The position numbers were made by a program, and so were the translations under genes. Positions 16,776 through 26,066 of a stretch of DNA of 64,000 nucleotides are shown here, piece by piece (position 1 is the stretch's first letter; each line of letters starts with the position of its first letter). Under the pieces are notes generated by a model, which worked only from the letters and a program-made list of their open reading frames with translations, was not told where the DNA came from and did no database searches. The stretch lies in the NCBI RefSeq assembly GCF_040546595.1, contig NZ_JBEPOB010000001.1:4775001-4839000 (forward strand), given 5' to 3'. The stretch is from Bosea sp. OAE506. Its GTDB lineage: Bacteria; Pseudomonadota; Alphaproteobacteria; Rhizobiales; Beijerinckiaceae.

Positions 16776-18314
16776 TCAGGCCGTGGCGCGGCGCAGGACC
16801 GAGCGGAAGGACTGCCGCTCCGGCGGAGCCTCGCGGGCGGCCGCCGGCTGGGCGGGATAGTCCACGACCTCGGCCAGGCGCTGCTCCGGCGCGGGGGCGG
16901 GCGGCGCCGGCTGCTCGGCCGCGGCGGGTTCGGCCGGCTCGGCGAAGACGTCTGGCTTGACCGGTCGCGGTGGCGAGAAGACCGCCCCCTGCCCCATCGC
17001 GACGCCGAGATCGATCATATCCGCGACGGTCGGGTCGTCGCCGACTTGGTCGGCGATCAGGACGATCGAGGCACGCGCCAGCAGCGCCGTGAGATCGGCC
17101 GGCGCGATGTCGGCCGTCTGGTTGTCGACCTGCTCCATCAGCAGGGCGGCGGGCGCCTTGACGAAGCGGATGCCGCGATCGAACAGCGACACGGGGTCGA
17201 GCCTGAGATCGGCCAGTTCGTCGAGCGCGAAGCGCACGCCATTGGCAGACATGGCGCCGAGCAAGCCGAGGCTGGCCGGGTCCAACCCGCGGAACACGCG
17301 CTGCGGCATCTCGATGATGAGGTGGCCGGTGTGCTCGCGATACTTTTCGAGGATGCGCGACAGCGTTGCCAGCGCCTTCGAGGAACTCCAGGTCGCGCTG
17401 CTAAAATTGCAGGAGACGAAGAGTTCGCCGGGCTTGGAGCCGAGATGGCGGGCGATGGCCAAGGCCCGGGTCAGCACGAGCGCATCGAGCGTCGGGCCGA
17501 AGCCGCGCTCCTCGATGACGGGGATGAACTCGTGCGGCAGCAGCAGCGTGTGCTCATCGAGCCGCAGCCGCACCAGCGCCTCATAGCCGCGCGTGCGGCG
17601 CTGCGGCAGCTGTACGATCGGCTGCAGATGAACCTCGACGCGACCGTCCGACAGGGCGGCCCCGATGACGGCGGCGCGCTCCGAGGCCGCGCGCTCCTCC
17701 GCCTGGCGGGCGGCTTCCGCACGCTCGGCCGCCTGTGCCTTCAGGCGCTCCTGCCGCGCGGCTTCCGGATCGACGACGACCAGCGGCGCAGCCTTGGCAG
17801 CGGCCAAAGCCATGGCCGGGGATCGTACTTCCGGCTCCGGGGCGGCGGCGCGCGACTGAACCGCGGCCAGGGCGGCGTCGTGATCGGCCAGTGTGGTGGC
17901 GACCTGGTGGATCAGATCGCCGAGAAGACCGACCTCGGCCGTGAGTTCGTTGATGGCGGCTCGCGCGGGAGCGGCATCGGCATCGCGCATCGGCATCTGC
18001 TCGACGCGCTTGGAGAGGGCATCGATACGGATCGCGTTGGTCGCCAGCCGAACCTTGACCTCGCCAACGGCGGCGAGGACCTGCTCGCGCTGCGCTTGCG
18101 ACCTCCGGTCGGTCAGCCACATCGAGCCGAGCCAGCCCGCGCCGGCCAGCAACAGGCCGAGCGCGGCACCCAGAGGCGTCGGCCAGAGCAGCGTCAGGAC
18201 CGCGCCCGCCGACAGGCCGGTGACGGCGCTGGCGAGAGGATGCAGGGCATTCGGTCGGAGAGGGGCCAAGGCAGCGATCGCGCGAGGGGTTGATCGGGAG
18301 AAACGGCGAATCAC
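16776..18314 (-). CDS. Membrane-anchored EAL-domain protein, degenerate active site
   Basis: 512 residues. Two hydrophobic segments lie near residues 30-70, followed by a helical/coiled-coil region (80-230) and an EAL domain (about 235-480). Of the cyclic-di-GMP phosphodiesterase signature, YEAL, the Asn of SCNFSS, the Glu of LIIEMP and the Lys of FVKAP are kept. The second Asp of the DD pair is Glu (ALDELADL), and the AEGVE motif is ADQVGD, losing both Glu. Catalysis is therefore doubtful, and it may sense cyclic-di-GMP or have become a structural partner. It lies 103 bp downstream of the TPR gene on the same strand. Confidence 0.85.
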   Translation of the reverse strand: MIRRFSRSTPRAIAALAPLRPNALHPLASAVTGLSAGAVLTLLWPTPLGAALGLLLAGAGWLGSMWLTDRRSQAQREQVLAAVGEVKVRLATNAIRIDALSKRVEQMPMRDADAAPARAAINELTAEVGLLGDLIHQVATTLADHDAALAAVQSRAAAPEPEVRSPAMALAAAKAAPLVVVDPEAARQERLKAQAAERAEAARQAEERAASERAAVIGAALSDGRVEVHLQPIVQLPQRRTRGYEALVRLRLDEHTLLLPHEFIPVIEERGFGPTLDALVLTRALAIARHLGSKPGELFVSCNFSSATWSSSKALATLSRILEKYREHTGHLIIEMPQRVFRGLDPASLGLLGAMSANGVRFALDELADLRLDPVSLFDRGIRFVKAPAALLMEQVDNQTADIAPADLTALLARASIVLIADQVGDDPTVADMIDLGVAMGQGAVFSPPRPVKPDVFAEPAEPAAAEQPAPPAPAPEQRLAEVVDYPAQPAAAREAPPERQSFRSVLRRATA

Positions 18315-18417
18315 ACCACTGCAACAACACTAGCCGCAGACCCGCGCGGAGGCGAGCTTTAGCCCGTTTTCACCCGTCGAAAGGCCAGTTCTCCCCCGGC
18401 AAGGGCGGGCGCCGCCG

Positions 18418-20220
18418 TCAGTGGCGGCCGACGCCCAGCTCCGCGAGCAGGCGATCGGTGACCTCAACCCCGAAGCCGCGACGCAGCAGCCAGGTCCGTG
18501 GCTCGCTGTGGAAGGCCGGGAACTGCTCGCAAAGTTCGCTCAGCGCGCGGGCGCGCTCGTCGGTGTCGCCGGTCTGCACAGCACGGATCGCGCGCCCGAG
18601 CAGCGAGAAGGGATGGTTGCCGCCGCCGAGGAATTCGCCATGCCCGCGCGACACCTGCCGCGCACCGAGGAGATGGGCGCCCAGCAGGGCATAGAAATCA
18701 TAGGAGGCCGGGCGCCCGGCGCTCAGCGCGATCGCCTTCTCCAGCATCGGCAGCCCCTCGGCCGGCCGGTTGAGCTGGATGTAGCGGGCGCCGAGCATCG
18801 CCATGATGTCGGGATCATAGGGGTTGCGGGCCATGGCGATCCGCCCGGCGGCCAGCCCTTCGTCGATGGCGCCGCGCTTGAACAGCGTCGTCATCAGCGC
18901 CTGCTGCGCGCGGGCGCTGGAGGGCGCGAGCCGAACCGCCGTCAGCGCCGCCGTCAGGGCGCGCTCCAGCGGCGGGTCCGGCAGCGGGTTGAAGCCGAAG
19001 CTCTGCTCGAAGACCGTCAACTGGGCGAGCTGGATCCAGGCGGGGTAAAAGGTCGGATCACGCCGGACCAGATCCAGCAGGCAGCTGCGGGCGGCGAGAT
19101 GGTCCTGCGCCGCCATCGTCCGGCGCACGTCGATCGCCTCATAGATGCAGCGCATCGGGCCTGCGGGCCGGTTCTGACGGATGTCGGCGTGGATGATGCC
19201 GAAGGGCTCCGCCAGCCGCGTCGCCAGCCGCCTCGCATTTTCGGGAAGGTCCTCGTCATTCGCGGTCAGGACGCGCGTCGAGGAGGCCGACCAGATGATG
19301 CGCCCGTCCGGGACCGCCTTCAGCCGGCCGAAGCCTTCCGTGCTGCCGGCGACGCTGTGGGCCGACATCTCCAGCACATAGTCCGCTTCCGGCGGCAGCG
19401 GCTGCCCGGGTGCCGGCACCTTGACGGTCAGGAGGTCGTCGAAACGGGAGAGCGCATCGACCAGGAAATTCGTGAAGCGGCGGGAGGCTGCGGCGAGCTC
19501 GGCATCGGGCAGGTCCGGCACCGAGATGACGAGGACGGTCGTCTCCAGCGGTTCCGCGACAGGCTTGCCGGGGCTGGCAAGGGGCATCTCCTGGCCCGTG
19601 CTCGCCATCGCCGCGCCGGCCTCCCGCATCGAGGCGACGCGGTTGTCCGTGCGCGCCCCCAGCAGGCCGCCATACCAGGCCGCGAGCGAGAGCAGTGCCA
19701 GGCCCAGCGACAGACCCGCCGCCAGCGGCCAGCGCTTCGCGAGGCGGCGCTCGAGCGGCCGCTCGCCGGCCGGCATCGGATGGCGCGGTCCAGACGGCGG
19801 GAAGGACGGGTCGAGGACGCTGCGCGCCGGCCCCTCGACTTCGGCCGCCATACGCTCGACGCGCTCGAAGGCCGGGACATAGGCGCCGACGGGGATGGTG
19901 ATTCGCAGCGGATCGGCCGTGCCCTCGCCGGCATAGTACTGCGCCAGCGCCCGGCGCAGGCGGCCGGCCTCGACGCGGACGATCGGGTCCGACTGCGGAT
20001 CGAAATCGGGAGAACGGCCGAAAGCCTCGACCGCGATGGTGTAGCCCTTCAGCTCGCCGCCGCGGCCGGCGATGGCGCGTTCGACGATGAAGGCGAGGAA
20101 GGCGGAAAGCTGCGGCGCCGCGCGGAAGGCATCCGACGCGAGGATGCGCGCGAGCCCCGCGCGGATCTCCGCGACAGGTTCGTTTTCGAGCGGTTCCGAG
20201 CCTGCGCCAAATGCGTCCAT
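18418..20220 (-). CDS. Membrane TPR protein with N-terminal winged-helix-like domain
   Basis: 600 residues from the ATG at 20220. The N-terminal domain (about 20-125) carries the pattern YTIAVEAFGRSPDFDPQ and VRVEAGRLRRALAQYY, then IPVGAYVPAF, seen at the N-terminus of many Hyphomicrobiales adenylate-cyclase-like and TPR signalling proteins. One membrane helix follows near 165-190 (LAAGLSLGLALLSLAAWYGG), then a TolB-like region and helical TPR-like repeats (about 370-560). It probably senses or scaffolds at the inner membrane; the function is unknown. It is divergent from the aminotransferase. Confidence 0.7.
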   Translation of the reverse strand: MDAFGAGSEPLENEPVAEIRAGLARILASDAFRAAPQLSAFLAFIVERAIAGRGGELKGYTIAVEAFGRSPDFDPQSDPIVRVEAGRLRRALAQYYAGEGTADPLRITIPVGAYVPAFERVERMAAEVEGPARSVLDPSFPPSGPRHPMPAGERPLERRLAKRWPLAAGLSLGLALLSLAAWYGGLLGARTDNRVASMREAGAAMASTGQEMPLASPGKPVAEPLETTVLVISVPDLPDAELAAASRRFTNFLVDALSRFDDLLTVKVPAPGQPLPPEADYVLEMSAHSVAGSTEGFGRLKAVPDGRIIWSASSTRVLTANDEDLPENARRLATRLAEPFGIIHADIRQNRPAGPMRCIYEAIDVRRTMAAQDHLAARSCLLDLVRRDPTFYPAWIQLAQLTVFEQSFGFNPLPDPPLERALTAALTAVRLAPSSARAQQALMTTLFKRGAIDEGLAAGRIAMARNPYDPDIMAMLGARYIQLNRPAEGLPMLEKAIALSAGRPASYDFYALLGAHLLGARQVSRGHGEFLGGGNHPFSLLGRAIRAVQTGDTDERARALSELCEQFPAFHSEPRTWLLRRGFGVEVTDRLLAELGVGRH

Positions 20221-20399
20221 GGGGGTCCGGTTCAGTTTACACCCCTTTTTCGGATTACAGCAAAAGCGACGCTGGGTCACCCCACTGCGCCAACACGCCC
20301 CCGCTGTCACGGCCACGCAGGGATGCCCCGTCCCGCATGCGATTTACAGCCCGGATCGTGCTGTTAGGTTGAGTTATTGTTAATCACAGGATCCGCCCG

Positions 20400-21740
20400 A
20401 TGACCGCAGCCTCCTCCCCGATCGCGAGCCCTAACGATCTCGAGGCCTTCTGGATGCCGTTCACGGCGAACCGGGCCTTCAAGCAGCGCCCCCGCATGAT
20501 CTCCCGGGCGGAGGGGATGTACTACTACACCCCCGAGGGCAAGCCGGTGATGGACGGCACGGCGGGCCTGTGGTGCTGCAATGCCGGGCACAAGCGCCGG
20601 CCGATCATCGAGGCGATCCAGGCCCAGGCCGAGGAGCTCGATTTCGCCCCGAATTTCCAGTTCGGCCATCCCAAGGTCTTCGCGGCCGCCGCCCGAATCG
20701 CGGCGCTGGCGCCGGGCGATCTCGATCATGTGTTCTTCGCCGGCTCCGGCTCTGAGGCCGCCGACACGGCGCTGAAGATCGCGATCGCCTACTGGAACGT
20801 CACCGGCAAGGGCTCGAAGACCCGGCTGATCGGGCGCGAGCGCGGCTATCACGGCGTCGGCTTCGGCGGCATCTCGGTCGGCGGCATCGTCTCCAACCGC
20901 AAGTTCTTCGGCTCGCTGCTGGCGGGCTCCGATCACATGCCCGCGACCTATGACCGCGAGAAGCAGCGCTTCACCAAGGGCGAGCCGGAGTACGGCGCGC
21001 ATTTCGCCGACGAGCTCGAGCGGATAGTCACCCTGCACGACGCCTCGACCATCGCCGCCGTGATGGTGGAGCCGATGGCGGGCTCGACCGGCGTGCTGCC
21101 GCCGCCCAAGGGCTATCTCCAGCGCCTGCGCGAGATCTGCACCAAGCACGGCATCCTGCTGATCTTCGACGAGGTCATCTCGGGCTTCGGGCGGCTGGGC
21201 TTCGCCTTCGCGGCCGAGCGCTACGGCGTCATCCCCGACATGATCACCTTCGCCAAGGGCGTGACCTCGGGCACCGTGCCGATGGGCGGCGTGATCGTGC
21301 GCAAGCACATCTACGATGCCTTCATGAACGGCCCGGAGAATGCGATCGAGCTGTTCCACGGCTACACCTATTCCGGCCATCCGCTGGCGGCGGCGGCTTC
21401 GCTGGCGACGCTCGACATCTATCGCGACGAGGGCCTGTTCGAGCGGGCGAAGACACTGGAGCCGCTCTGGGCCGATGCGATCATGGAGCTGAAGGAGGAG
21501 CCCAACGTGCTCGACATCCGCACGCTCGGGCTCGTCGCCGGCATCGACCTGTCCTCGCGGCCCGAAGGCGTCGGCAAGCGCGCCTATGCCGCGATGGAGC
21601 ACGCCTTCCACGAGGAGGGCCTGATGATCCGCGTCACCGGTGACACGATCGCGCTGACCCCGCCGCTGATCGTGACCGAAGACCAGATCGGCGAGATCGT
21701 CGAGAAGACGCGCCGGGTGATCCGGGCCGTGGCGGGGTAA
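20400..21740 (+). CDS. Omega-amino acid:pyruvate aminotransferase (class III)
   Basis: 446 residues, class III PLP transaminase. FFAGSGSEAADTALKIA near 120 binds the cofactor phosphate, LLIFDEVISGFGR near 255 carries the PLP-ring Asp, and the Schiff-base Lys lies in ITFAKGVTSG near residue 286. The N-terminal FWMPFTANRAFK and GTAGLWCCNAGH are typical of beta-alanine/omega-amino acid:pyruvate transaminases (EC 2.6.1.18). It would transfer the amino group of beta-alanine or similar amines to pyruvate. Its 179-bp upstream region, shared with the divergent TPR gene, contains an AT-rich stretch (GTTATTGTTAATCAC type) that probably holds its promoter. Confidence 0.9.
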   Translation: MTAASSPIASPNDLEAFWMPFTANRAFKQRPRMISRAEGMYYYTPEGKPVMDGTAGLWCCNAGHKRRPIIEAIQAQAEELDFAPNFQFGHPKVFAAAARIAALAPGDLDHVFFAGSGSEAADTALKIAIAYWNVTGKGSKTRLIGRERGYHGVGFGGISVGGIVSNRKFFGSLLAGSDHMPATYDREKQRFTKGEPEYGAHFADELERIVTLHDASTIAAVMVEPMAGSTGVLPPPKGYLQRLREICTKHGILLIFDEVISGFGRLGFAFAAERYGVIPDMITFAKGVTSGTVPMGGVIVRKHIYDAFMNGPENAIELFHGYTYSGHPLAAAASLATLDIYRDEGLFERAKTLEPLWADAIMELKEEPNVLDIRTLGLVAGIDLSSRPEGVGKRAYAAMEHAFHEEGLMIRVTGDTIALTPPLIVTEDQIGEIVEKTRRVIRAVAG

Positions 21741-21744
21741 AGTG

Positions 21745-21978
21745 ATGGCGCGCGTGACACGCATCGAGGTCGGCCCCACCAAGGGCCGTGCCCATCCAAC
21801 CGAAGTGCACGCGCGCATCAAAACGTTTGGTGAAGGCGCGCGAGGCCCGGTCGTGCAGATCGACACGTTCGGATCGCACGACCGCGATGTTCCGGGGAAA
21901 CTTAGTCAGACACTGCAGTTTGATCGCGCATCTGGAACGGAACTGCTCGCAATCCTACAGAAGGCCTTCGGAAAGTGA
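21745..21978 (+). CDS. Small conserved hypothetical protein
   Basis: 77 residues from the ATG at 21745 (a GTG codon lies immediately before it), 4 bp after the aminotransferase stop. The pattern VTRIEVGPTKGRAHPTEVHA, QIDTFGSHDRDVPGKLSQTLQF is one I have seen in small proteins sometimes mis-annotated as methionyl-tRNA formyltransferase; the real function is unknown. There is no signal peptide or membrane helix. Composition is less GC-rich than the aminotransferase, so it may be a later arrival. It is convergent with the deformylase-like gene. Confidence 0.6.
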   Translation: MARVTRIEVGPTKGRAHPTEVHARIKTFGEGARGPVVQIDTFGSHDRDVPGKLSQTLQFDRASGTELLAILQKAFGK

Positions 21979-21982
21979 GCCG

Positions 21983-22477
21983 CTAAGCACGCCCCAGCTT
22001 CCCATACCGCGCGATCACCCGCTCTCGCTTCAGCCGCGAAAGGCACTGGAGCCAGAAGATTCCGTCGAGCTGGTCGATTTCGTGCTGGTGGCAGGTGGCG
22101 AGGAAGCCTTCGGCCTCCGCCTCATGGGCGGTGCCGTCGAGATCGCGCCAGCTCACGCGGATTTTCGCCGGCCTCTCGACCTCCTCGGTGACGCCGGGCA
22201 TCAAGACGCTGCCTTCGGTTGTACGGGCGGTTTCCGGCGAGGCCCAGAGGATCTGCGGGTTGACATAAGTGCGGACCTCGCCGGGCGTCAGCTCCAGCAC
22301 GACGAGGCGCAGGGGCACGCCGACATGGGGCGCGGTGATGCCGACGCCGGGCGCGGCACGCATCGTCTCCAGCAGATCGGCGGCGAGCTGGCGCAGATCC
22401 GCATCGAAGCGTTCGACCGGCTCCGCGACCGCGCGCAGGCGCGGATCGGGGAACCGGAGGATCGGCAGGATTGCCAA
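21983..22477 (-). CDS. Peptide deformylase-like protein lacking two metal ligands
   Basis: 164 residues from a TTG start at 22477, chosen because the family begins AILPILRFPDPRLR and a GAGG site sits 6 bases upstream; a longer frame runs into the fadB-like gene. All three deformylase motifs are recognisable but altered: GxGxAAxQ is GVGITAPH, EGCLS is EGSVLMP (metal Cys replaced by Ser), and HEIDH is HEIDQ (second His lost). Only one His ligand plus the catalytic Glu remain. It is therefore unlikely to deformylate nascent proteins as a normal Def; its role is unknown. It starts 7 bp after the beta-oxidation gene upstream. Confidence 0.82.
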   Translation of the reverse strand: MAILPILRFPDPRLRAVAEPVERFDADLRQLAADLLETMRAAPGVGITAPHVGVPLRLVVLELTPGEVRTYVNPQILWASPETARTTEGSVLMPGVTEEVERPAKIRVSWRDLDGTAHEAEAEGFLATCHQHEIDQLDGIFWLQCLSRLKRERVIARYGKLGRA

Positions 22478-22484
22478 GGCTGCC

Positions 22485-24698
22485 TCAGGCTGCCTTGGCT
22501 GCGGCCTTCGCGGCGGCGGCGCCGTAATAGCTCTCGCCGGTCTTGGCCATGCGCTTGAGCTGGCGGTTGGGCTTGAAGCGCTCGCCATGCTTCTTGGCGA
22601 GCCCCTCGCAGAGCTTCACGAAGGCGGCCGCGCCCATATTGTCGATGAAGGACAGCGTGCCGCCCGAATAGGGCGCGAAGCCGAAGCCGATGATCGAGCC
22701 GACATCGGCCTCGCGCGGATCGGTGACGACGCCTTCCTCATAGGTGCGCGCCGCCTCCAGCGCCTGCGTCACCAGAAGGCGGTGCTGCAGCTCCTCCATA
22801 TCGACCTGTTCCGGCGCCAGACGCTTGCCGACGAGATCGGCCAGCCCCGGCCAGAGGCGCTTGGGCCCGGATTCCGGATAGTCGTAGAAGCCCTTGCGGT
22901 TCTTGCGGCCGAGACGTCCGTTCTTCTCGACCATGTCGGAGAGCAGCTTCTCCTGCGCGGGATCGACGGCACCCTCGCCGAGCTGGGCCTTGGTGGCCTT
23001 CAGCACCTTGAATGCGAGATCGACCGCGACCTCGTCATTGAGCGAGAGCGGACCGACCGGCATGCCGGCCTGCTTGCCGGCCTGCTCTATCATCGCCGGC
23101 GGCACGCCCTCCATCAGCATAAGATGGCCTTCGCGCAGATAATTGCCGACGCAGCGATTGGCGTAGAAGCCGCGCGTATCGTTGACGACGATCGGCGTCT
23201 TCTTGATGGCGCGGACGAAGTCGAGCGCCATGGCGAGCGCCTTCTTGCCGGTCTTCTTGGCCATGATGACCTCGACCAGCAGCATCTTCTCGACTGGCGA
23301 GAAGAAATGGATGCCGATGAAGTTCTGCGGCCGCTGGCTCGTGGTGGCGAGCCCGGTGATCGGCAGCGTCGAGGTGTTGGAGCCGAAGACGGTCTTGGGG
23401 CCGACAGCCACCTCGACCTTCGCGATGACCTCGGCCTTGACCTTGGGATCCTCGAAGACGGCCTCGACGACGAGGTCGCAGCCCTTGAGCGCGGCATAGT
23501 CGGCCGTGGCGGTGATGCGCCCGAGCAGCGCGTCGCGGTCGGCGGTCTTGGCGCGGCCCTTCATGATCTGGTCGGAGACGAGCTTGTGCGAATAGGCCTT
23601 GCCATTGTCGGCGGCCTCCTGGTCGCGGTCGACCAGCACGACCTCGAGCCCGGCCTGGGCCGTGACATAGGCGATGCCGGCGCCCATGAAGCCTGCGCCG
23701 ACGACGCCGACCCTCTTCAGCTTGCTCGGCGGCACATCGGCGGGGCGGCGCGCGCCCTTGTTGAGCTCCTGCATCGAGACGAAGAGCGAGCGGATCATCG
23801 AGGCCGCCTCCTTCGTCCGCAGGATCTTGGCGAAGTAGCGGCTCTCGACCTTGAGACCGAGGTCGATCGGGAGCTGCAGGCCCTCGTAGACGGCCGAGAG
23901 GATGGCGCGGGCCGCCGGGTAGTTGTCGTTGGTCTCGCGGCGATAGATCGCGTTGGCGGGCGGCCAGATCTGCATGCCGGCCGGCGAATAGACCTTGTTG
24001 GAGGGCAGCTTGAAGCCCTTCTGGTCCCAGGGAGCGGTCGCAGTCGGGTTGGCCTTGAGCCACTCCTTGGCGTTGGCCACGAGCTGATCGCGTGGGACGA
24101 CGGCATGAACGAGGCCGGTGTTACGCGCGGGCAGCGCCTTCACCTGCTCGCCCTTGAACATCATCTGGAGGGCGTCGCCGGTCTGCATCAGCCGTGCGAC
24201 GCGCTGGGTGCCGCCGGCGCCGGGGAAGAGCCCAACCTTGATCTCGGGCAGGCCGACGCGGGTCGAGGCATCGTCGGAGACGACGCGGTACTGGCAGGCG
24301 AGCGCGAGTTCGAAAGCGCCGCCGAGGCAGACGCCGTGGATGGCAGCGGCGAAGGGTTTCCCGCAGGTTTCGAGCTTGCGGTAGAGCAGCGAAAGCTTGC
24401 GGCTCTCGTCGAAGAAGCTCTGCATCGCGACGGGCTCGCCCTTCTCCTTCGACAGCTTGACGAAGAGGTCGCGCAGGCCCTGCAGCATGGTCAGGTCGGC
24501 GCCACCGGAGAAGGCCTCCTTGCCGGAGGTGATCACGCAGCCCTTGATCGCCTCGGTCGAGGCGACCGTGTCGATGATCTGGTCGATCTCGGCCATCAGC
24601 TCGGGCGTGATGACGTTCATCGAGCGGCCCGGCATGTCCCAGGTCGCGGTCGCGATGCCGTCGGAATCGGTCTCGAAGCGGAAATTGGTGAGGTTCAT
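22485..24698 (-). CDS. Fused enoyl-CoA hydratase / 3-hydroxyacyl-CoA dehydrogenase
   Basis: 737 residues from the ATG at 24698, which has GAGGA 8 bases upstream. The N-terminal crotonase domain (1-190) shows the oxyanion-hole segments FSGGADLTML and GVCLGGAFELALA. The NAD-binding 3-hydroxyacyl-CoA dehydrogenase domain starts at RVGVVGAGFMGAGIA near 325, followed by FFSPVEKMLLVEVI and the C-terminal dehydrogenase domains. It carries out steps two and three of fatty-acid beta-oxidation, as FadB/FadJ do. The thiolase gene ends 11 bp upstream, so the two form an operon. Confidence 0.95.
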   Translation of the reverse strand: MNLTNFRFETDSDGIATATWDMPGRSMNVITPELMAEIDQIIDTVASTEAIKGCVITSGKEAFSGGADLTMLQGLRDLFVKLSKEKGEPVAMQSFFDESRKLSLLYRKLETCGKPFAAAIHGVCLGGAFELALACQYRVVSDDASTRVGLPEIKVGLFPGAGGTQRVARLMQTGDALQMMFKGEQVKALPARNTGLVHAVVPRDQLVANAKEWLKANPTATAPWDQKGFKLPSNKVYSPAGMQIWPPANAIYRRETNDNYPAARAILSAVYEGLQLPIDLGLKVESRYFAKILRTKEAASMIRSLFVSMQELNKGARRPADVPPSKLKRVGVVGAGFMGAGIAYVTAQAGLEVVLVDRDQEAADNGKAYSHKLVSDQIMKGRAKTADRDALLGRITATADYAALKGCDLVVEAVFEDPKVKAEVIAKVEVAVGPKTVFGSNTSTLPITGLATTSQRPQNFIGIHFFSPVEKMLLVEVIMAKKTGKKALAMALDFVRAIKKTPIVVNDTRGFYANRCVGNYLREGHLMLMEGVPPAMIEQAGKQAGMPVGPLSLNDEVAVDLAFKVLKATKAQLGEGAVDPAQEKLLSDMVEKNGRLGRKNRKGFYDYPESGPKRLWPGLADLVGKRLAPEQVDMEELQHRLLVTQALEAARTYEEGVVTDPREADVGSIIGFGFAPYSGGTLSFIDNMGAAAFVKLCEGLAKKHGERFKPNRQLKRMAKTGESYYGAAAAKAAAKAA

Positions 24699-24709
24699 GA
24701 TGGCTTTCC

Positions 24710-25918
24710 TCAAACCCGTTCGATGATGGTGGCGACGCCCATGCCGGCGGCGACGCAGAGCGTCACCAGGGCGGTGTTCTTGTCCGTCCGCTCCAGCTCG
24801 TCGAGCACGGTGCCCAGGATCATCGCGCCGGTGGCGCCGAGCGGGTGGCCCATGGCGATCGCGCCGCCATTCACGTTCAGGATGTCGTCGTCGATGTCGA
24901 AGGCCTGCTGGAAGCGCAGCACGACAGAGGAAAACGCCTCGTTCAGCTCGAACAGGTCGATGTCCTTGGTGGTCATGCCGGCCTTGCGCAGCACCAGCTC
25001 GGTGACGTCGACCGGGCCGGTCAGCATCAGCGCGAGATCCGAGCCAACGGTGGCGAAGGCGCGGATGCGGGCGCGCGGCTTCAGCCCCGCCGCCTTGCCG
25101 CCCTTCTTGGAACCGACGAGAACGGCCGCCGCGCCATCGACGATGCCCGAGGAGTTGCCGGCATGGTGCACGTGATTGACGAACTCGACATCGGGATGCG
25201 CCGCCGTCGCGACCGCGTCGAACCCGCCCATCTCGCCCATCTGGACGAAGGAGGCCTTCAGCGCAGCGAGCGCCTGCATGTCGGTGCCCGGCCGGATCGT
25301 CTCGTCGCGGGCAAGGATGGTCAGGCCGTTGACGTCGGTGACCGGGATGACCGAATTCTTGAAGCGTCCCGCCTCCCAGGCGGCATGGGCGCGCTTGTGC
25401 GAGCGCACGGCATAGGCGTCGACATCGTCACGCGAGAAACCGTATTTCGTCGCGATCAGATCGGCCGAGATGCCCTGCGGCATGAAATACGTGTCGATGG
25501 CGACGGAGGGGTCGAGCGCGATGCCGAAGCCCGAGGCGCCCATGCCGACGCGGCTCATGCTCTCGACGCCGCCGCCGATCGCCATCTCCTTCTGGCCCGA
25601 CATCACCTGCGCGGCGGCGAGGTTCACCGCATCCAGCCCCGAGGCGCAGAAGCGGTTGATCTGGATGCCCGGCACCTCCTTGCCGTAGCCGGCCTTGAGG
25701 GCGACCGTGCGGGCGATGTCGGCACCGGCCTCGCCGACCGGATCGACGCAGCCGAAGACGACGTCCTCGACGAGCTTGGTGTCGAGGTCGTTGCGGTCCC
25801 GGATCGCGCGCAGCGTCGTCGTGCCGAGCTCGATCGCGGTGACCTCGTGCAGCGAGCCGTCGGCCTTGCCCTTGCCGCGCGGCGTGCGGACATGGTCGTA
25901 GATGAATGCGTCTGCCAT
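24710..25918 (-). CDS. Acetyl-CoA C-acyltransferase (thiolase)
   Basis: 402 residues. The nucleophilic Cys is in QINRFCASGLDAVN near residue 90, the His is in NGGAIAMGHPLGATGA near 355, and the C-terminal Cys is in LCVAAGMGVA. The last motif is the AAGMG variant of the more common GGGMG. It completes beta-oxidation by cleaving 3-ketoacyl-CoA. It is the first gene of a two-gene operon with the fused hydratase/dehydrogenase, and a 27-bp perfect inverted repeat pair separates it from the acyl-CoA dehydrogenase gene upstream. Confidence 0.94.
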   Translation of the reverse strand: MADAFIYDHVRTPRGKGKADGSLHEVTAIELGTTTLRAIRDRNDLDTKLVEDVVFGCVDPVGEAGADIARTVALKAGYGKEVPGIQINRFCASGLDAVNLAAAQVMSGQKEMAIGGGVESMSRVGMGASGFGIALDPSVAIDTYFMPQGISADLIATKYGFSRDDVDAYAVRSHKRAHAAWEAGRFKNSVIPVTDVNGLTILARDETIRPGTDMQALAALKASFVQMGEMGGFDAVATAAHPDVEFVNHVHHAGNSSGIVDGAAAVLVGSKKGGKAAGLKPRARIRAFATVGSDLALMLTGPVDVTELVLRKAGMTTKDIDLFELNEAFSSVVLRFQQAFDIDDDILNVNGGAIAMGHPLGATGAMILGTVLDELERTDKNTALVTLCVAAGMGVATIIERV

Positions 25919-25971
25919 CAGGGGCCTCCCGGGCTGGCCGCTGCGAGGCGGCTCGTTTTCGTGCCGGACGT

Positions 25972-26055
25972 CATGGTCGGGCTTGACCCGACCATCTCGT
26001 CATCCAGCGGTTTCGGCAAGGTCTGCCAGAGATGGTCGGGTCAAGCCCGACCATG
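25972..26055. repeat. Perfect 27-bp inverted repeat pair
   Basis: The left arm (25972-25998) and right arm (26029-26055) are exact reverse complements, 30 bp apart. Each arm is itself a hairpin (ATGGTCGGG / CCCGACCAT). It belongs to the same 'CGGGCTTGACCCG' family as the repeats at 47735 and 50604. Lying between the acyl-CoA dehydrogenase stop and the thiolase start, it could attenuate readthrough. Confidence 0.85.
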
Positions 26056-26066
26056 AGGCGCGATCG

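Noticed and set aside
22269..25175. A 968-codon plus-strand open frame opposite the beta-oxidation genes
   Set aside because: It is antisense to two clearly conserved enzymes. Its composition is the His/Asp/Gly/Arg-rich pattern created by reading GC-rich codons backwards, with no family resemblance.
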